Source: Syntrophaceae bacterium UBA6087 (GTDB lineage Bacteria > Desulfobacterota > Desulfomonilia > UBA1062). Taken from it: 64,000 bases of DNA. Every line of letters begins with the position of its first letter. Positions within the stretch are counted from its first letter, which is position 1. The stretch spans positions 62,001 through 126,000 of the forward strand of contig DIXF01000010.1 of the NCBI GenBank assembly GCA_002448235.1. The letters run 5' to 3'. Position numbers and translations under genes: made by a program. Below are positions 9,494 through 17,122 of the stretch, piece by piece. The notes under the pieces are model-generated. The model was given only the letters and a program-made list of their open reading frames with translations, was not told the DNA's origin and searched no databases.

Positions 9494-10408
9494 CTAAGAA
9501 GTTTTCAGTTGCCCAACGAGATCATGGAGCGATGATAACCCTTTTTCCTCAAGATACGTTTCAACGCCTTGGATGATGGAAGAAAAGCAGAACGGGTCAC
9601 GAAGCGATGCGCTGCCTACTTCAACGGCCGAGGCGCCGGCTAGGAGGAACTGGACGATATCCTGCCACGTACAGGCGCCGCCGGAGGCAATGATCGGAAT
9701 ACGGACCTTTCGCGACACCTCCCACACGATCTTCAGGGCGACCGGTTTGATGGCCGGACCTGACAGCCCTCCGGTGATATTTCCGAGGATCGGCCTCCAC
9801 GTCTGCTCATCGATCGCCATGGCGGGAATGGTATTCGAACAGGTCAGGGCATCCGCCCCTCCTTCCTGTGCAGCCAGCGCCATCGCGCCGATATCCGTCA
9901 CCATGGGCGATAGTTTAACGATAAGGGACTTTTTTGTTGCCTTGCGAACCTTCGAAACGAGCCTTTCCAGTATATCCGGGTACTTCCCGAATTCCAATCC
10001 CCCCTTGGAGACATTGGGGCAGGATACGTTCATCTCGATTGCCGACACCCCTTCGATATCGAGCCGGCCGGCCATGGACTCATACTCTTCATCTGTTGTC
10101 CCGAAAAAATTGACGATGACCGGGGTATTAAACTTTTTAAGAAACGGCAACTTCTCCGCAATGAAGGCATCGACGCCAACATTCTCGAGGCCGATCGCGT
10201 TGATAAGGCCGCAGGCCGTTTCATACACCCGCGGGGTCGGATTCCCTTCCTTGGGCACGAGCGAAAGTCCCTTGGTCACGATGCCTCCGAGGATGGAGAG
10301 GTCGAAGACCTCCGAAAATTCCTCCCCATAGGCAAACGTCCCTGACGCGCTCAGTACGGGATTTTTCAGCGAGAGGCCTTCGGTGATCCTTACGGACGTA
10401 TCGATCAT
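9494..10408 (-). CDS. pyrD: Dihydroorotate dehydrogenase B, catalytic subunit
   Basis: 304 residues starting at MIDTSVRITEG; the ATG at 10406-10408 overlaps the pyrK stop (ATGA). The FMN barrel is recognised by NPVLSASGTFAYG, the active-site segment NVSCPNVSKGG (with the Cys used by class 1B enzymes nearby), KLSPMVTDI, TCSNTIPAMAID and the phosphate site IIASGGACTWQD. It oxidises dihydroorotate to orotate in pyrimidine synthesis, passing electrons through PyrK to NAD+. The coupling with pyrK in one operon confirms the type B enzyme. Confidence 0.94.
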   Translation of the reverse strand: MIDTSVRITEGLSLKNPVLSASGTFAYGEEFSEVFDLSILGGIVTKGLSLVPKEGNPTPRVYETACGLINAIGLENVGVDAFIAEKLPFLKKFNTPVIVNFFGTTDEEYESMAGRLDIEGVSAIEMNVSCPNVSKGGLEFGKYPDILERLVSKVRKATKKSLIVKLSPMVTDIGAMALAAQEGGADALTCSNTIPAMAIDEQTWRPILGNITGGLSGPAIKPVALKIVWEVSRKVRIPIIASGGACTWQDIVQFLLAGASAVEVGSASLRDPFCFSSIIQGVETYLEEKGLSSLHDLVGQLKTS

Positions 10409-11160
10409 GAGTCCCACCCTATGAGTGCTGCATCGAACACAGGCCCCTGCATGCATACCCTCTGATTACCGGCAACGGTCTTCACGGCGCAGGCGGAGCA
10501 GACTCCGAATCCGCATCCCATATATTCCTCTAGGGAGACTTCGCAGCGGGCTCCGGCCTTTCGAGCCTGTTGAGATATCTTCTTGAGCATGGGATTCGGC
10601 CCGCACGCATAAATGACACGGGGTTTGGTCCCGGAGAGCTCGTCTTCGACGACATCGGTCACGAGGCCCTTGCGGCCGAGCGAACCGTCTTCCGTAGCGG
10701 CCTGCACATCGACACCCCGGATCTTATTCATCCTTTCCCACAGAGGGATATCAGCCTTCGATCGTGCACCCACGATCATCCGGCCCTTCTTGAGATGCTC
10801 TGCAAGTGCCATGAGGGGAGGAACGCCTGTTCCGCCGGCAACATACATCACGTCCTCTCCCTCTGCAGGAACGGAAAAACCCTTCCCGAGAGGGCCCAGG
10901 ACGGAAAGCTCGTCGCCTTTCTTCTTCCCGGCCATTTCCGTGGTGCCTTTGCCCTTGACCTTATAGAGTAGCTCCAGACGGCCGTCTTCATAATGAAGGA
11001 TTGCGAGGGGCCTGCGAAGGAAAGGATCGAGTGAGCTTTTGATCTTGACCATGACGAACTGACCGGGAACAGCGATCGGAAGATCGCACTGCAGGACCAT
11101 GAGATAGGTGTCCCGGGCGACCTCATTATTGCTCATAACCGTTGCCGTGCAGTCTTTCAT
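10405..11160 (-). CDS. pyrK: Dihydroorotate dehydrogenase B, electron transfer subunit
   Basis: 251 residues. An N-terminal FAD-binding barrel (PGQFVMVKI, DPFLRRPLAIL), a central NAD-binding fold (VAGGTGVPPLMALAEHL), and a C-terminal [2Fe-2S] motif with four cysteines (MGCGFGVCSACAVK then CMQGPVF). It passes electrons from the FMN of PyrD through the iron-sulfur cluster and FAD to NAD+. It overlaps pyrD by four bases and starts ten bases after rimI. Confidence 0.94.
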   Translation of the reverse strand: MKDCTATVMSNNEVARDTYLMVLQCDLPIAVPGQFVMVKIKSSLDPFLRRPLAILHYEDGRLELLYKVKGKGTTEMAGKKKGDELSVLGPLGKGFSVPAEGEDVMYVAGGTGVPPLMALAEHLKKGRMIVGARSKADIPLWERMNKIRGVDVQAATEDGSLGRKGLVTDVVEDELSGTKPRVIYACGPNPMLKKISQQARKAGARCEVSLEEYMGCGFGVCSACAVKTVAGNQRVCMQGPVFDAALIGWDS

Positions 11161-11170
11161 GACATCCTTT

Positions 11171-11617
11171 CTACTCTATCTTTTTTGCCATGATAGAGGC
11201 ATCTTCTCCAGTATCGCTATAATAGCGCCGCCATGAAAATACATGTGTAAATCCCATGGAAGCATACAAGGCTTGTGCGATGCTGTTCGACTTCCTCACT
11301 TCGAGGAAAACATACGATTTATTGCTCAATCTGGCAAACGAAATTATCTCATTGACCAGTGCCCTGCCGATCCCTTTCTGCTGAAAGTCCGGATGTACTG
11401 CAAGATTGAGCAGATGAACCATTTTTCTCATGATCTGTGCAAAACAGTACCCCGCAACCTGACCGTCGTAGACGGCTGAAATATTGTAACATTCCTCATC
11501 AGAAAGTATGGATTGGAACGTAGTGATATCCCAGGGCGACTGGAACGACAGTTTTTCTATCTCGAGTATCTTTTCGATATCTCTCTGCTCGGTCCAGCGG
11601 ATGACTAAAGTACCCAT
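11171..11617 (-). CDS. rimI: Ribosomal-protein-alanine N-acetyltransferase (RimI-like GNAT)
   Basis: 148 residues from MGTLVIRWTEQRD. The GNAT fold is clear: the acetyl-CoA loop HPDFQQKGIGRALV, then FLEVRKSNSIAQALYASMGF, and the end YYSDTGEDASIMAKKI (ED..IM is the usual RimI ending). RimI acetylates the N-terminal Ala of ribosomal protein S18; relatives also act on other N-termini. Its start overlaps the end of the EIIC gene by 13 bases, and the region upstream in the same frame is coding for EIIC, so the longer frame is rejected. Confidence 0.85.
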   Translation of the reverse strand: MGTLVIRWTEQRDIEKILEIEKLSFQSPWDITTFQSILSDEECYNISAVYDGQVAGYCFAQIMRKMVHLLNLAVHPDFQQKGIGRALVNEIISFARLSNKSYVFLEVRKSNSIAQALYASMGFTHVFSWRRYYSDTGEDASIMAKKIE

Positions 11618-12279
11618 GAAATGATCAATACGACGGACATCCCGGCAACAAAAAGGGCGGCGTGTGAAGGCCTGGGGATATCTTTTGTAACGAGGCCTGC
11701 AAGGCCTACGAGTATGCAGACTGACGGCATGAACGACAATGCTGCCTGCACCGGGACCGGGAGCATACCCCCGAGCAGGTAGACGGCCATGCACAGAAAC
11801 GCCGTGGAAACTCCCATCACGACAAAAGCGGCAAGAAAACTGCGGACGAGCGCCTTTGCCATTGCAGGGCCCACGGTAACCTCGGCATTATCCAGGCGGG
11901 ATTGAATCAGATCCTGATTCAGACTCCGGATATGTGTATCAAGGGTCCTTCCGATCAGCGAAACGGGAAGGCATGCGACGAGGGCGAGGCCTGCAGCTGC
12001 TGCGTCACCCATGAAATGGGCTGCGACAAACGCCGCAGGTGTCGCGACCGCTGCACAGAACGTCTCGTCATTGGGGAGATAGGCCCCGACGGGAGGTGCA
12101 TTGAGCCAGAGAAGTTCGAGAGATGCGCCGACGATGAGGCCTACCGCAACATCCCCGAGTATAAATCCCAGGATCGGCGAGAGGATGATGGGCCTGCTTA
12201 TCATCGACTGGAACAGAAACACGCGGTCGAGCCAGAGGAATGCGCCGGCTGCAACTGACAACGTGATAGGCAGGATCAC
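11605..12279 (-). CDS. PTS mannose/sorbose-family EIIC membrane protein
   Basis: 224 residues, GTG start overlapping the EIIB stop. Several hydrophobic helices and the signature IISRPIILSPILGFILGD and GASLELLWLNAPPVGAYLPND mark an EIIC of the mannose-type phosphotransferase system. In this family the permease is normally EIIC plus EIID, but no EIID gene follows; the next gene is rimI. With EIIA, EIIB and rapZ upstream, this resembles the regulatory PTS clusters of deltaproteobacteria, but reduced. Sugar transport is therefore uncertain. Confidence 0.8.
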   Translation of the reverse strand: MILPITLSVAAGAFLWLDRVFLFQSMISRPIILSPILGFILGDVAVGLIVGASLELLWLNAPPVGAYLPNDETFCAAVATPAAFVAAHFMGDAAAAGLALVACLPVSLIGRTLDTHIRSLNQDLIQSRLDNAEVTVGPAMAKALVRSFLAAFVVMGVSTAFLCMAVYLLGGMLPVPVQAALSFMPSVCILVGLAGLVTKDIPRPSHAALFVAGMSVVLIISWVL

Positions 12280-12764
12280 GAAGCCACCATATCGAGGATG
12301 GATTTCATATCTATGAAGCGTTCTCTCGGAACCGACTGGAGGCTCACCTCCACCCCGTTGTCCATAAGCTTTTTCAGCAGCATGAGGTCTTCCTCATCTA
12401 CCCAGACCGAATAAGAAAGCTGTTTTGAGCATTCCGTACTTTTATTGTTCCCGATATTGAGCTTTGGAAATCCGAACCCCCCGGCATAGAGGGCATATGC
12501 ATCTTTTATCGAAGACACAATCACCAGTGTCCGTTTTTCGTCCGGTTCCTCGTTTTCAGCCATACAGTGAGCCTGGGAAAGGGAAACGATCCTGAGCATG
12601 ATCCTTTCGGGTATCGCCATGGACATGATGGTCTTCTGGAAATGGTCACATGCGAGCGCGTCGTTGACCACTATGACGCTCTGTGCCTGCAGGTGAGGGA
12701 TCCAGGACTCCAGGATCTGTCCATGTATGAATCTATCGTCAACCCGCACGAGGAGAATGTTCAT
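12276..12764 (-). CDS. PTS mannose/sorbose-family EIIB
   Basis: 162 residues. The start LLVRVDDRFIHGQILESWIP holds the phosphorylated His of this EIIB family (R-[IF]-H-G-Q). The following VIVVNDALACDHFQK and later SLQSVPRERFIDMKSILD fit the family over its whole length. It receives phosphate from EIIA and would hand it to a sugar at EIIC/EIID. It overlaps both neighbours by four bases, so EIIA, EIIB and EIIC are made from one coupled message. Confidence 0.88.
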   Translation of the reverse strand: MNILLVRVDDRFIHGQILESWIPHLQAQSVIVVNDALACDHFQKTIMSMAIPERIMLRIVSLSQAHCMAENEEPDEKRTLVIVSSIKDAYALYAGGFGFPKLNIGNNKSTECSKQLSYSVWVDEEDLMLLKKLMDNGVEVSLQSVPRERFIDMKSILDMVAS

Positions 12765-13174
12765 TTTTTTCCTATGGTCGTTGCCAGAATCTCCGAAGCA
12801 ATATTGATATTGTGGGATCCGTGCTCTTTCAGAATTTGAGCAAGCACCTTTATATTCTTGCCCTCACGTTTTGTCAGCGCGGTAATGACCATGGGAAGGT
12901 TCACGCCCGTAATCACTTCCACCTCATTATCCTCGAGAAAAGACAGGCTGATATTCGAAGGCGTCCCGCCGAACATATCGGTAAGGATAATCACGCCGCT
13001 GCCGCTGTTAACTTCCTTAATAGAAGTTTTAAGCATCTTCCTGAGCTTATCCACATCACTTCCCTGGCAGAAGGAGCACGCTTTGAAGGCCTCTGCATGC
13101 CCGACGATCATCTCTGCAGTTTCTGCGAGAGCTTCCGCGAGCCTTCCATGAGCAACAACTATGATGCCGACCAT
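12761..13174 (-). CDS. PTS mannose-family EIIA
   Basis: 137 residues. IIVVAHGRLAEALAETAEMI has the phosphorylated His (AHG) of EIIA-Man; VIILTDMFGGTPSN is the second family signature. The ATG has AGGAGG upstream. The protein accepts phosphate from HPr. No HPr or Enzyme I gene is in the window, so those must be encoded elsewhere or missing. It lies right after rapZ, as in many proteobacterial regulatory PTS clusters. Confidence 0.9.
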   Translation of the reverse strand: MVGIIVVAHGRLAEALAETAEMIVGHAEAFKACSFCQGSDVDKLRKMLKTSIKEVNSGSGVIILTDMFGGTPSNISLSFLEDNEVEVITGVNLPMVITALTKREGKNIKVLAQILKEHGSHNINIASEILATTIGKK

Positions 13175-13175
13175 T

Positions 13176-14057
13176 CTAATGACCTCCTAGACCGATATCC
13201 CTATGAATAAGTTTACCGTTATATCCGGAATTCTCGATCACTTTCATGATTTCCTCAGCAACCGCTACCGATCGATGCCTGCCGCCGGTGCATCCGATGG
13301 CGATGTTCAGATAAGACCTCCCCTCTTTTTTATAGAGCGGGAGGATTGAGTGGATAAGGTCCTTGAACCGATCGATGAAATCACGATAGCTCTCATTCCG
13401 GGTAAGGAATTCTTTCACCTCCGCGTCAGAGCCGGTTTTATCTTTCAGCGCCTCGACAAAATACGGGTTGGGCAGAAATCGTACATCCATCACAATATCC
13501 GAATCGATGGGTATGCCTTTTTTGAACCCGAACGAGCGTATCTCGATGTACATGTCCCTGGTCTTATCCTTCGAGGATATGATCTGCTTAATCTTTGCCT
13601 GAAGCTCGTGCACATTCATTTCAGAGGTATTGATAATGAAATCCGCCATGTCCCTGATGGGTTCCATGATCTTTACCTCTGCCTCGGTCGCATCGAGCAG
13701 ATTGGGATAGAGCTCAGAGAGCGGATGTCTTCTCCGGGTCTCCTTGAACCGGTTCAGGAGATTGTCTTTGCTCGCCTCCAGAAACACGATATGAACGTCG
13801 GCAGCCATGTTTCTGAGCATAGAAACCATCCATGGAGCCCTTTCCGTAATAGAACCGGCACCGGCGCGTACATCCATCCCGATACAGACTTTGGGAATAT
13901 CGAACGTGGCTGAATCATAGACCTCGATAAACTTCATGAGCAGATCGACAGGGATATTATCCATGCAGAAAAAGCCTTCATCCTCGATGGCTTTGAGAGC
14001 GGTGGACTTCCCCGAGCCGGAAAGACCGGTCACAACAACGATGAACGAATGATCCAT
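13176..14057 (-). CDS. rapZ: RNase adapter / P-loop nucleotide-binding protein RapZ
   Basis: 293 residues, with the start at ATG 14057 (GGGAG six bases upstream) rather than the GTG at 14069. The Walker A motif is GLSGSGKST at the N-terminus, with FFCMDNIPVDLL after it. The C-terminal domain holds KKGIPIDSDIVMDVRFLPNPYF and CTGGRHRSVAVAE, the highly conserved RapZ/YvcJ blocks. In E. coli RapZ directs RNase E to the GlmZ small RNA and senses glucosamine-6-phosphate; in other bacteria it is tied to PTS regulation. It heads the minus-strand gene run. Confidence 0.93.
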   Translation of the reverse strand: MDHSFIVVVTGLSGSGKSTALKAIEDEGFFCMDNIPVDLLMKFIEVYDSATFDIPKVCIGMDVRAGAGSITERAPWMVSMLRNMAADVHIVFLEASKDNLLNRFKETRRRHPLSELYPNLLDATEAEVKIMEPIRDMADFIINTSEMNVHELQAKIKQIISSKDKTRDMYIEIRSFGFKKGIPIDSDIVMDVRFLPNPYFVEALKDKTGSDAEVKEFLTRNESYRDFIDRFKDLIHSILPLYKKEGRSYLNIAIGCTGGRHRSVAVAEEIMKVIENSGYNGKLIHRDIGLGGH

Positions 14058-14204
14058 GCTGTCTCCCACACCCGGTTCAGAACATGTGCCGTCCTGCCCG
14101 ATTCAGATCAGTTTTTTGGGCTCCTGCTGTCGTACCTGCATACAGAGCATACACTCTTACGTGCTCCGTATATCATAACAAACATTTTATAAAAATGAGT
14201 ACGG

Positions 14205-14233
14205 TTGTCAAACTAGATAGTATTCATTTAAAT
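14205..14233 (+). promoter_or_regulatory. Candidate sigma70-type promoter of the chemotaxis cluster
   Basis: TTGTCA and TTAAAT are separated by exactly 17 bases, about 90 bases before the TTG start at 14325. The match is five of six at -35 and four of six at -10. The region between the rapZ start (14057) and 14325 is AT-rich and divergent, so it should hold promoters for both directions. No sigma54 GG-N10-GC element or sigma28 element was seen here. Confidence 0.4.
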
Positions 14234-14324
14234 ACGTGTCAATGCAGTAATTCCCCTAATTTTCATCACGGCAGGAGGTTAAAGAATTGGTTGCATTTAT
14301 CCGAGAGTGCTATGGAGGCCAGCG

Positions 14325-15944
14325 TTGAAAATACGGAAAAATAAAGCAGATAAGGGACATACCTCCATCAACAGCGATACCTCTCTGCCCCCTGACAAAG
14401 GTCTCTCTATAGCGGCTCCCGAGTACGACAAGATTGCCCTCATCGGATCATCCATAGAAGCAATCAGAGAAAATATCGACAACGCCTATAACAATATCTG
14501 CATGGATCTTCCGAAAATAAACATGGAGATCTACCGGACCTTTCAGCAGGCGTTTGACACCCTGGATTCATTAAGCGCACGTGGATCCGTCGGAAGGATC
14601 GAGAAGGTCGTCGAAGGCATTGAAAATCTGTTGCAAAACCTCCTCACCCGCATAAAGGGTCTGAAAAAATCCGATACGCGCATTCTGGAGACTTTAAAGA
14701 TCGCAAGCCTGCATATGGATGCAGCAAAAGCCATGATCGAAAAAGGTCCGTCCGACCAGGCCGTCGATCCCGGATTTCATACGAGGATGCTCAAATTCGA
14801 AGAGAAAAAAGATGATCTCATCCGAACTATCGAAATCATATGCGCACTCGAAGACGAATTCATTGAAAAGATCACCTCACATCTCGATCATGACATCCTT
14901 TCTCTTCACTATACCTTGAGCAGTGCGGTCATTATCCTGAAAGACCTCATAACCCGTTCGAATTCCACAAAAGAGCCCATCTTGAAAATCATGTCCGGTC
15001 TCCAGACCCATGATATCGTGAATCAGGACATTACCACGATATCCTTGGGCTTGGACAAGATTCAGGCTTCGGCAGATATGATGAAGGCGAACCCGGATGC
15101 CGCGATGGGCACCCTCTTGTTTCAAGAAAAGGCTTCTCAGCTTTCGCGGGAGCTGATCTCCCAGCTCATCACCGTAATCCGCGATCATGGAAGCGAACTC
15201 GAGAAGGAGATCGAGCGGATCGAAGACATGGTTTCCCAGGTCAAGGAAGATAAAGATGCCATCGGCGACTTCCTGCTCATGAACAAAAACATGAAATCGA
15301 CCTTCGACATCGTGATAACGGAGGTCTCCCAGATGTTCAGCGACATCGCTGCCGGGGTCGATCAGTTAATCACGATCAAGGAACCCCAGCAGACATCCAC
15401 GAACCAGCTCTCGGCCTTTTACAACGACCTGGAAAAATACGTCACGACCTTTTCATCGGGCTTCCTTCCTTCGGGAATGCTCGACCTGGTGATCAAGATG
15501 GTTTCTCCGCTCAAGACACAGGCACCGATGATGAGATATGGTACCGGATCGTCTGAATTAAAGGAAATTTTCAAAGATTTCCAAAAGCAATCCGACGTTG
15601 CATGCCGGAGCATTGATGAGATAAAGGACCTCCTTGTCGGATCGATAAAAGGTATCGACACCTACTCCGGCAGATGCCTGAGCGCCATCACGAAATTCCG
15701 GCTGGATATCGGCAATCTTATGAAAACCCTGGAAGGCAGTGAAAATATACTCGACGATCTCCAGCGCTTTGCCTTGTCCATAGCGCAGATGAGACAAGAC
15801 ATCATCGATACCGACGAAAAAGGCCGGTCAGAGCTCTTTGCCGATGGATTCGAAGATATCCTGTTTCGCTTGAAAAACCCCCACAGCAGTTCTCTCGTTT
15901 CGATGGAGACCGAAGACGGCGATGACGGATTGACCCTCTTCTAA
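14325..15944 (+). CDS. Large helical chemotaxis protein with CheZ-like D-xxx-Q motif
   Basis: 539 residues from a TTG at 14325 that has GGAGG six bases upstream; the GTG at 14307 has no such site. It is almost wholly helical and has no membrane segment. Residues 224-240 (SGLQTHDIVNQDITTIS) contain D230 and Q234 in the spacing of the CheZ catalytic Asp/Gln (QDLTGQ in E. coli CheZ). The protein ends in acidic residues then GLTLF, similar in character to the CheY-binding C-terminus of E. coli CheZ. First gene of the chemotaxis cluster, so a role as a CheY phosphatase or adaptor is plausible; this is inference. Length is far above classical CheZ (about 214), so it may hold added sensor or scaffold regions. 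Confidence 0.6.
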   Translation: MKIRKNKADKGHTSINSDTSLPPDKGLSIAAPEYDKIALIGSSIEAIRENIDNAYNNICMDLPKINMEIYRTFQQAFDTLDSLSARGSVGRIEKVVEGIENLLQNLLTRIKGLKKSDTRILETLKIASLHMDAAKAMIEKGPSDQAVDPGFHTRMLKFEEKKDDLIRTIEIICALEDEFIEKITSHLDHDILSLHYTLSSAVIILKDLITRSNSTKEPILKIMSGLQTHDIVNQDITTISLGLDKIQASADMMKANPDAAMGTLLFQEKASQLSRELISQLITVIRDHGSELEKEIERIEDMVSQVKEDKDAIGDFLLMNKNMKSTFDIVITEVSQMFSDIAAGVDQLITIKEPQQTSTNQLSAFYNDLEKYVTTFSSGFLPSGMLDLVIKMVSPLKTQAPMMRYGTGSSELKEIFKDFQKQSDVACRSIDEIKDLLVGSIKGIDTYSGRCLSAITKFRLDIGNLMKTLEGSENILDDLQRFALSIAQMRQDIIDTDEKGRSELFADGFEDILFRLKNPHSSSLVSMETEDGDDGLTLF

Positions 15945-15966
15945 TCTTAAAAGTCCTTCAGCCGTG

Positions 15967-15983
15967 CAGGCTGTCTGAGCCTG
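15967..15983. other. Small stem-loop between the CheZ-like and STAS genes
   Basis: CAGGCT and AGCCTG form a six-base stem with a five-base loop in the 190-base gap 15945-16134. No T-run follows, so it is not a standard terminator; it may stabilise or process the message. The rest of the gap shows no ORF and no clear promoter. Confidence 0.3.
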
Positions 15984-16134
15984 AACCTCTTCTCGAGCAC
16001 CATAGATATGCACCTGCTCTTTTTAAATTTCGCAAGCCCCGAGCTTTTATATAAAGATCTGATATTGATTGTCCGATCATAGGGTCAAGGGGAATGGAGC
16101 TATGGATACACGCAAGACGAAAAGGAGGATAACA

Positions 16135-16443
16135 ATGGAAGTTACTACGAGGAAGACCGAAGATGCCCTCGTCGTCAAAGTATCGGGAGCAGTGGATACC
16201 GAAGCGGCGGAAACACTCAGGACAGAGCTCGGCAAGGTTCTGAAACTGCATCCGAAAAAGGTTGTCATGGACTTGAGCCTTGTTCCTACCATGGGATCTT
16301 CGGGCATCGGTAAAATCCTGATCTTTTTCAAAGGCCTCGACAGCAACAGCGCAAGCTTTGAGATCAAGGGGATACACGAGAATCTTTACAATATATTCAA
16401 GGCAGTGAAGCTGGATAAACTCTTTCCTATCTCTATGAGGTAG
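16135..16443 (+). CDS. STAS-domain protein (anti-sigma antagonist-like) 1
   Basis: 102 residues. AAGGAGG six bases before the ATG at 16135 fixes the start; the longer frame from 16069 is not used. The whole protein is one STAS domain: LVVKVSGAVDTEAAETL, KVVMDLSLVPTMGSSGIGKIL. Ser55 lies at the site that is phosphorylated in RsbV/SpoIIAA, although the preceding Asp is replaced by Gly. Such proteins are phosphorylated by RsbW-like kinases and dephosphorylated by PP2C phosphatases; both kinds of enzyme are encoded at the end of this cluster (25684-27859). Confidence 0.85.
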   Translation: MEVTTRKTEDALVVKVSGAVDTEAAETLRTELGKVLKLHPKKVVMDLSLVPTMGSSGIGKILIFFKGLDSNSASFEIKGIHENLYNIFKAVKLDKLFPISMR

Positions 16444-16448
16444 ATCGT

Positions 16449-16742
16449 ATGGAAATTAAGAAAGACTCCTCAGGCGCTCTCGTTATCAAAGGGAAAATGG
16501 TTGCTTCGGAGATCGAGACGATTCATTCGAAAATCGAGCCGTTGCTGGACGAGACCATTCTTGACACGGTGCTGGATTTATCCGGGGTCGACGACATAGA
16601 CATATCCGGGTTGCAACTCATATTTGCCATTAAGAAGAGCGCTGAGAGCGAAGGGACCTTTCGAATCAGAACGGTCAGTCCGCAGGTAAAAGAATGCATC
16701 CTCCTTTCGGGATTCGACATGATCCTCAAGGAGGTGGCCTGA
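16449..16742 (+). CDS. STAS-domain protein 2, phosphoacceptor position is Ile
   Basis: 97 residues, five bases after STAS 1. The STAS core is VIKGKMVASEIETI, VLDLSGVDDIDISGLQLIF. At the usual phospho-Ser position, right after the conserved Asp51, there is Ile52; Ser53 follows at the second position. This DISGLQ form resembles STAS proteins that sit in chemotaxis clusters (DTAGLQ-like) rather than classical RsbV. It may be a non-switching adaptor. The stop overlaps the CheY start by one base. Confidence 0.82.
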   Translation: MEIKKDSSGALVIKGKMVASEIETIHSKIEPLLDETILDTVLDLSGVDDIDISGLQLIFAIKKSAESEGTFRIRTVSPQVKECILLSGFDMILKEVA

Positions 16743-17119
16743 TGAAAAGCAAGATACTCATTGTGGACGATTCAGCCACCCTTCGGGCATCGGTCAACTA
16801 CACGCTCAAGGAAGCAGGGTTCGAGACGATCAATGCAGTCAACGGCGCCGACGGCCTGGAGAAACTGAACCAGGCAATGAAGAACGGCGAGCACATCGGT
16901 ATGATCATCAGCGATATCAATATGCCCGTAATGGACGGCATCACGTTTATCGTCGAGGTAAAAAAGACCCCCTTCAAATATACTCCCATCCTCGTTCTCA
17001 CGACAGAGTCGCAGGAAGATATGAAGATGAAGGGGAAAAAAGCCGGGGCTTCAGGTTGGCTCGTAAAGCCGTTCAAACCGGAACAGCTCGTCTATGTCAC
17101 AAAAAAGTTTATGAGGTAA
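16742..17119 (+). CDS. cheY: Chemotaxis response regulator CheY
   Basis: 125 residues, a single receiver domain. Acidic pair D9-D10, phosphoacceptor D58 (ISDINMP), switch Thr87 (LVLTTES) and Lys109 (LVKPF) are all present. The start at 16742 overlaps the STAS 2 stop (TGATG) and gives the normal N-terminus MKSKILIVDDS. It lies between the STAS genes and cheA, so it is the natural CheA substrate. Its output target is unknown, since no flagellar or pilus motor gene is adjacent. Confidence 0.93.
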   Translation: MKSKILIVDDSATLRASVNYTLKEAGFETINAVNGADGLEKLNQAMKNGEHIGMIISDINMPVMDGITFIVEVKKTPFKYTPILVLTTESQEDMKMKGKKAGASGWLVKPFKPEQLVYVTKKFMR

Positions 17120-17122
17120 ATC

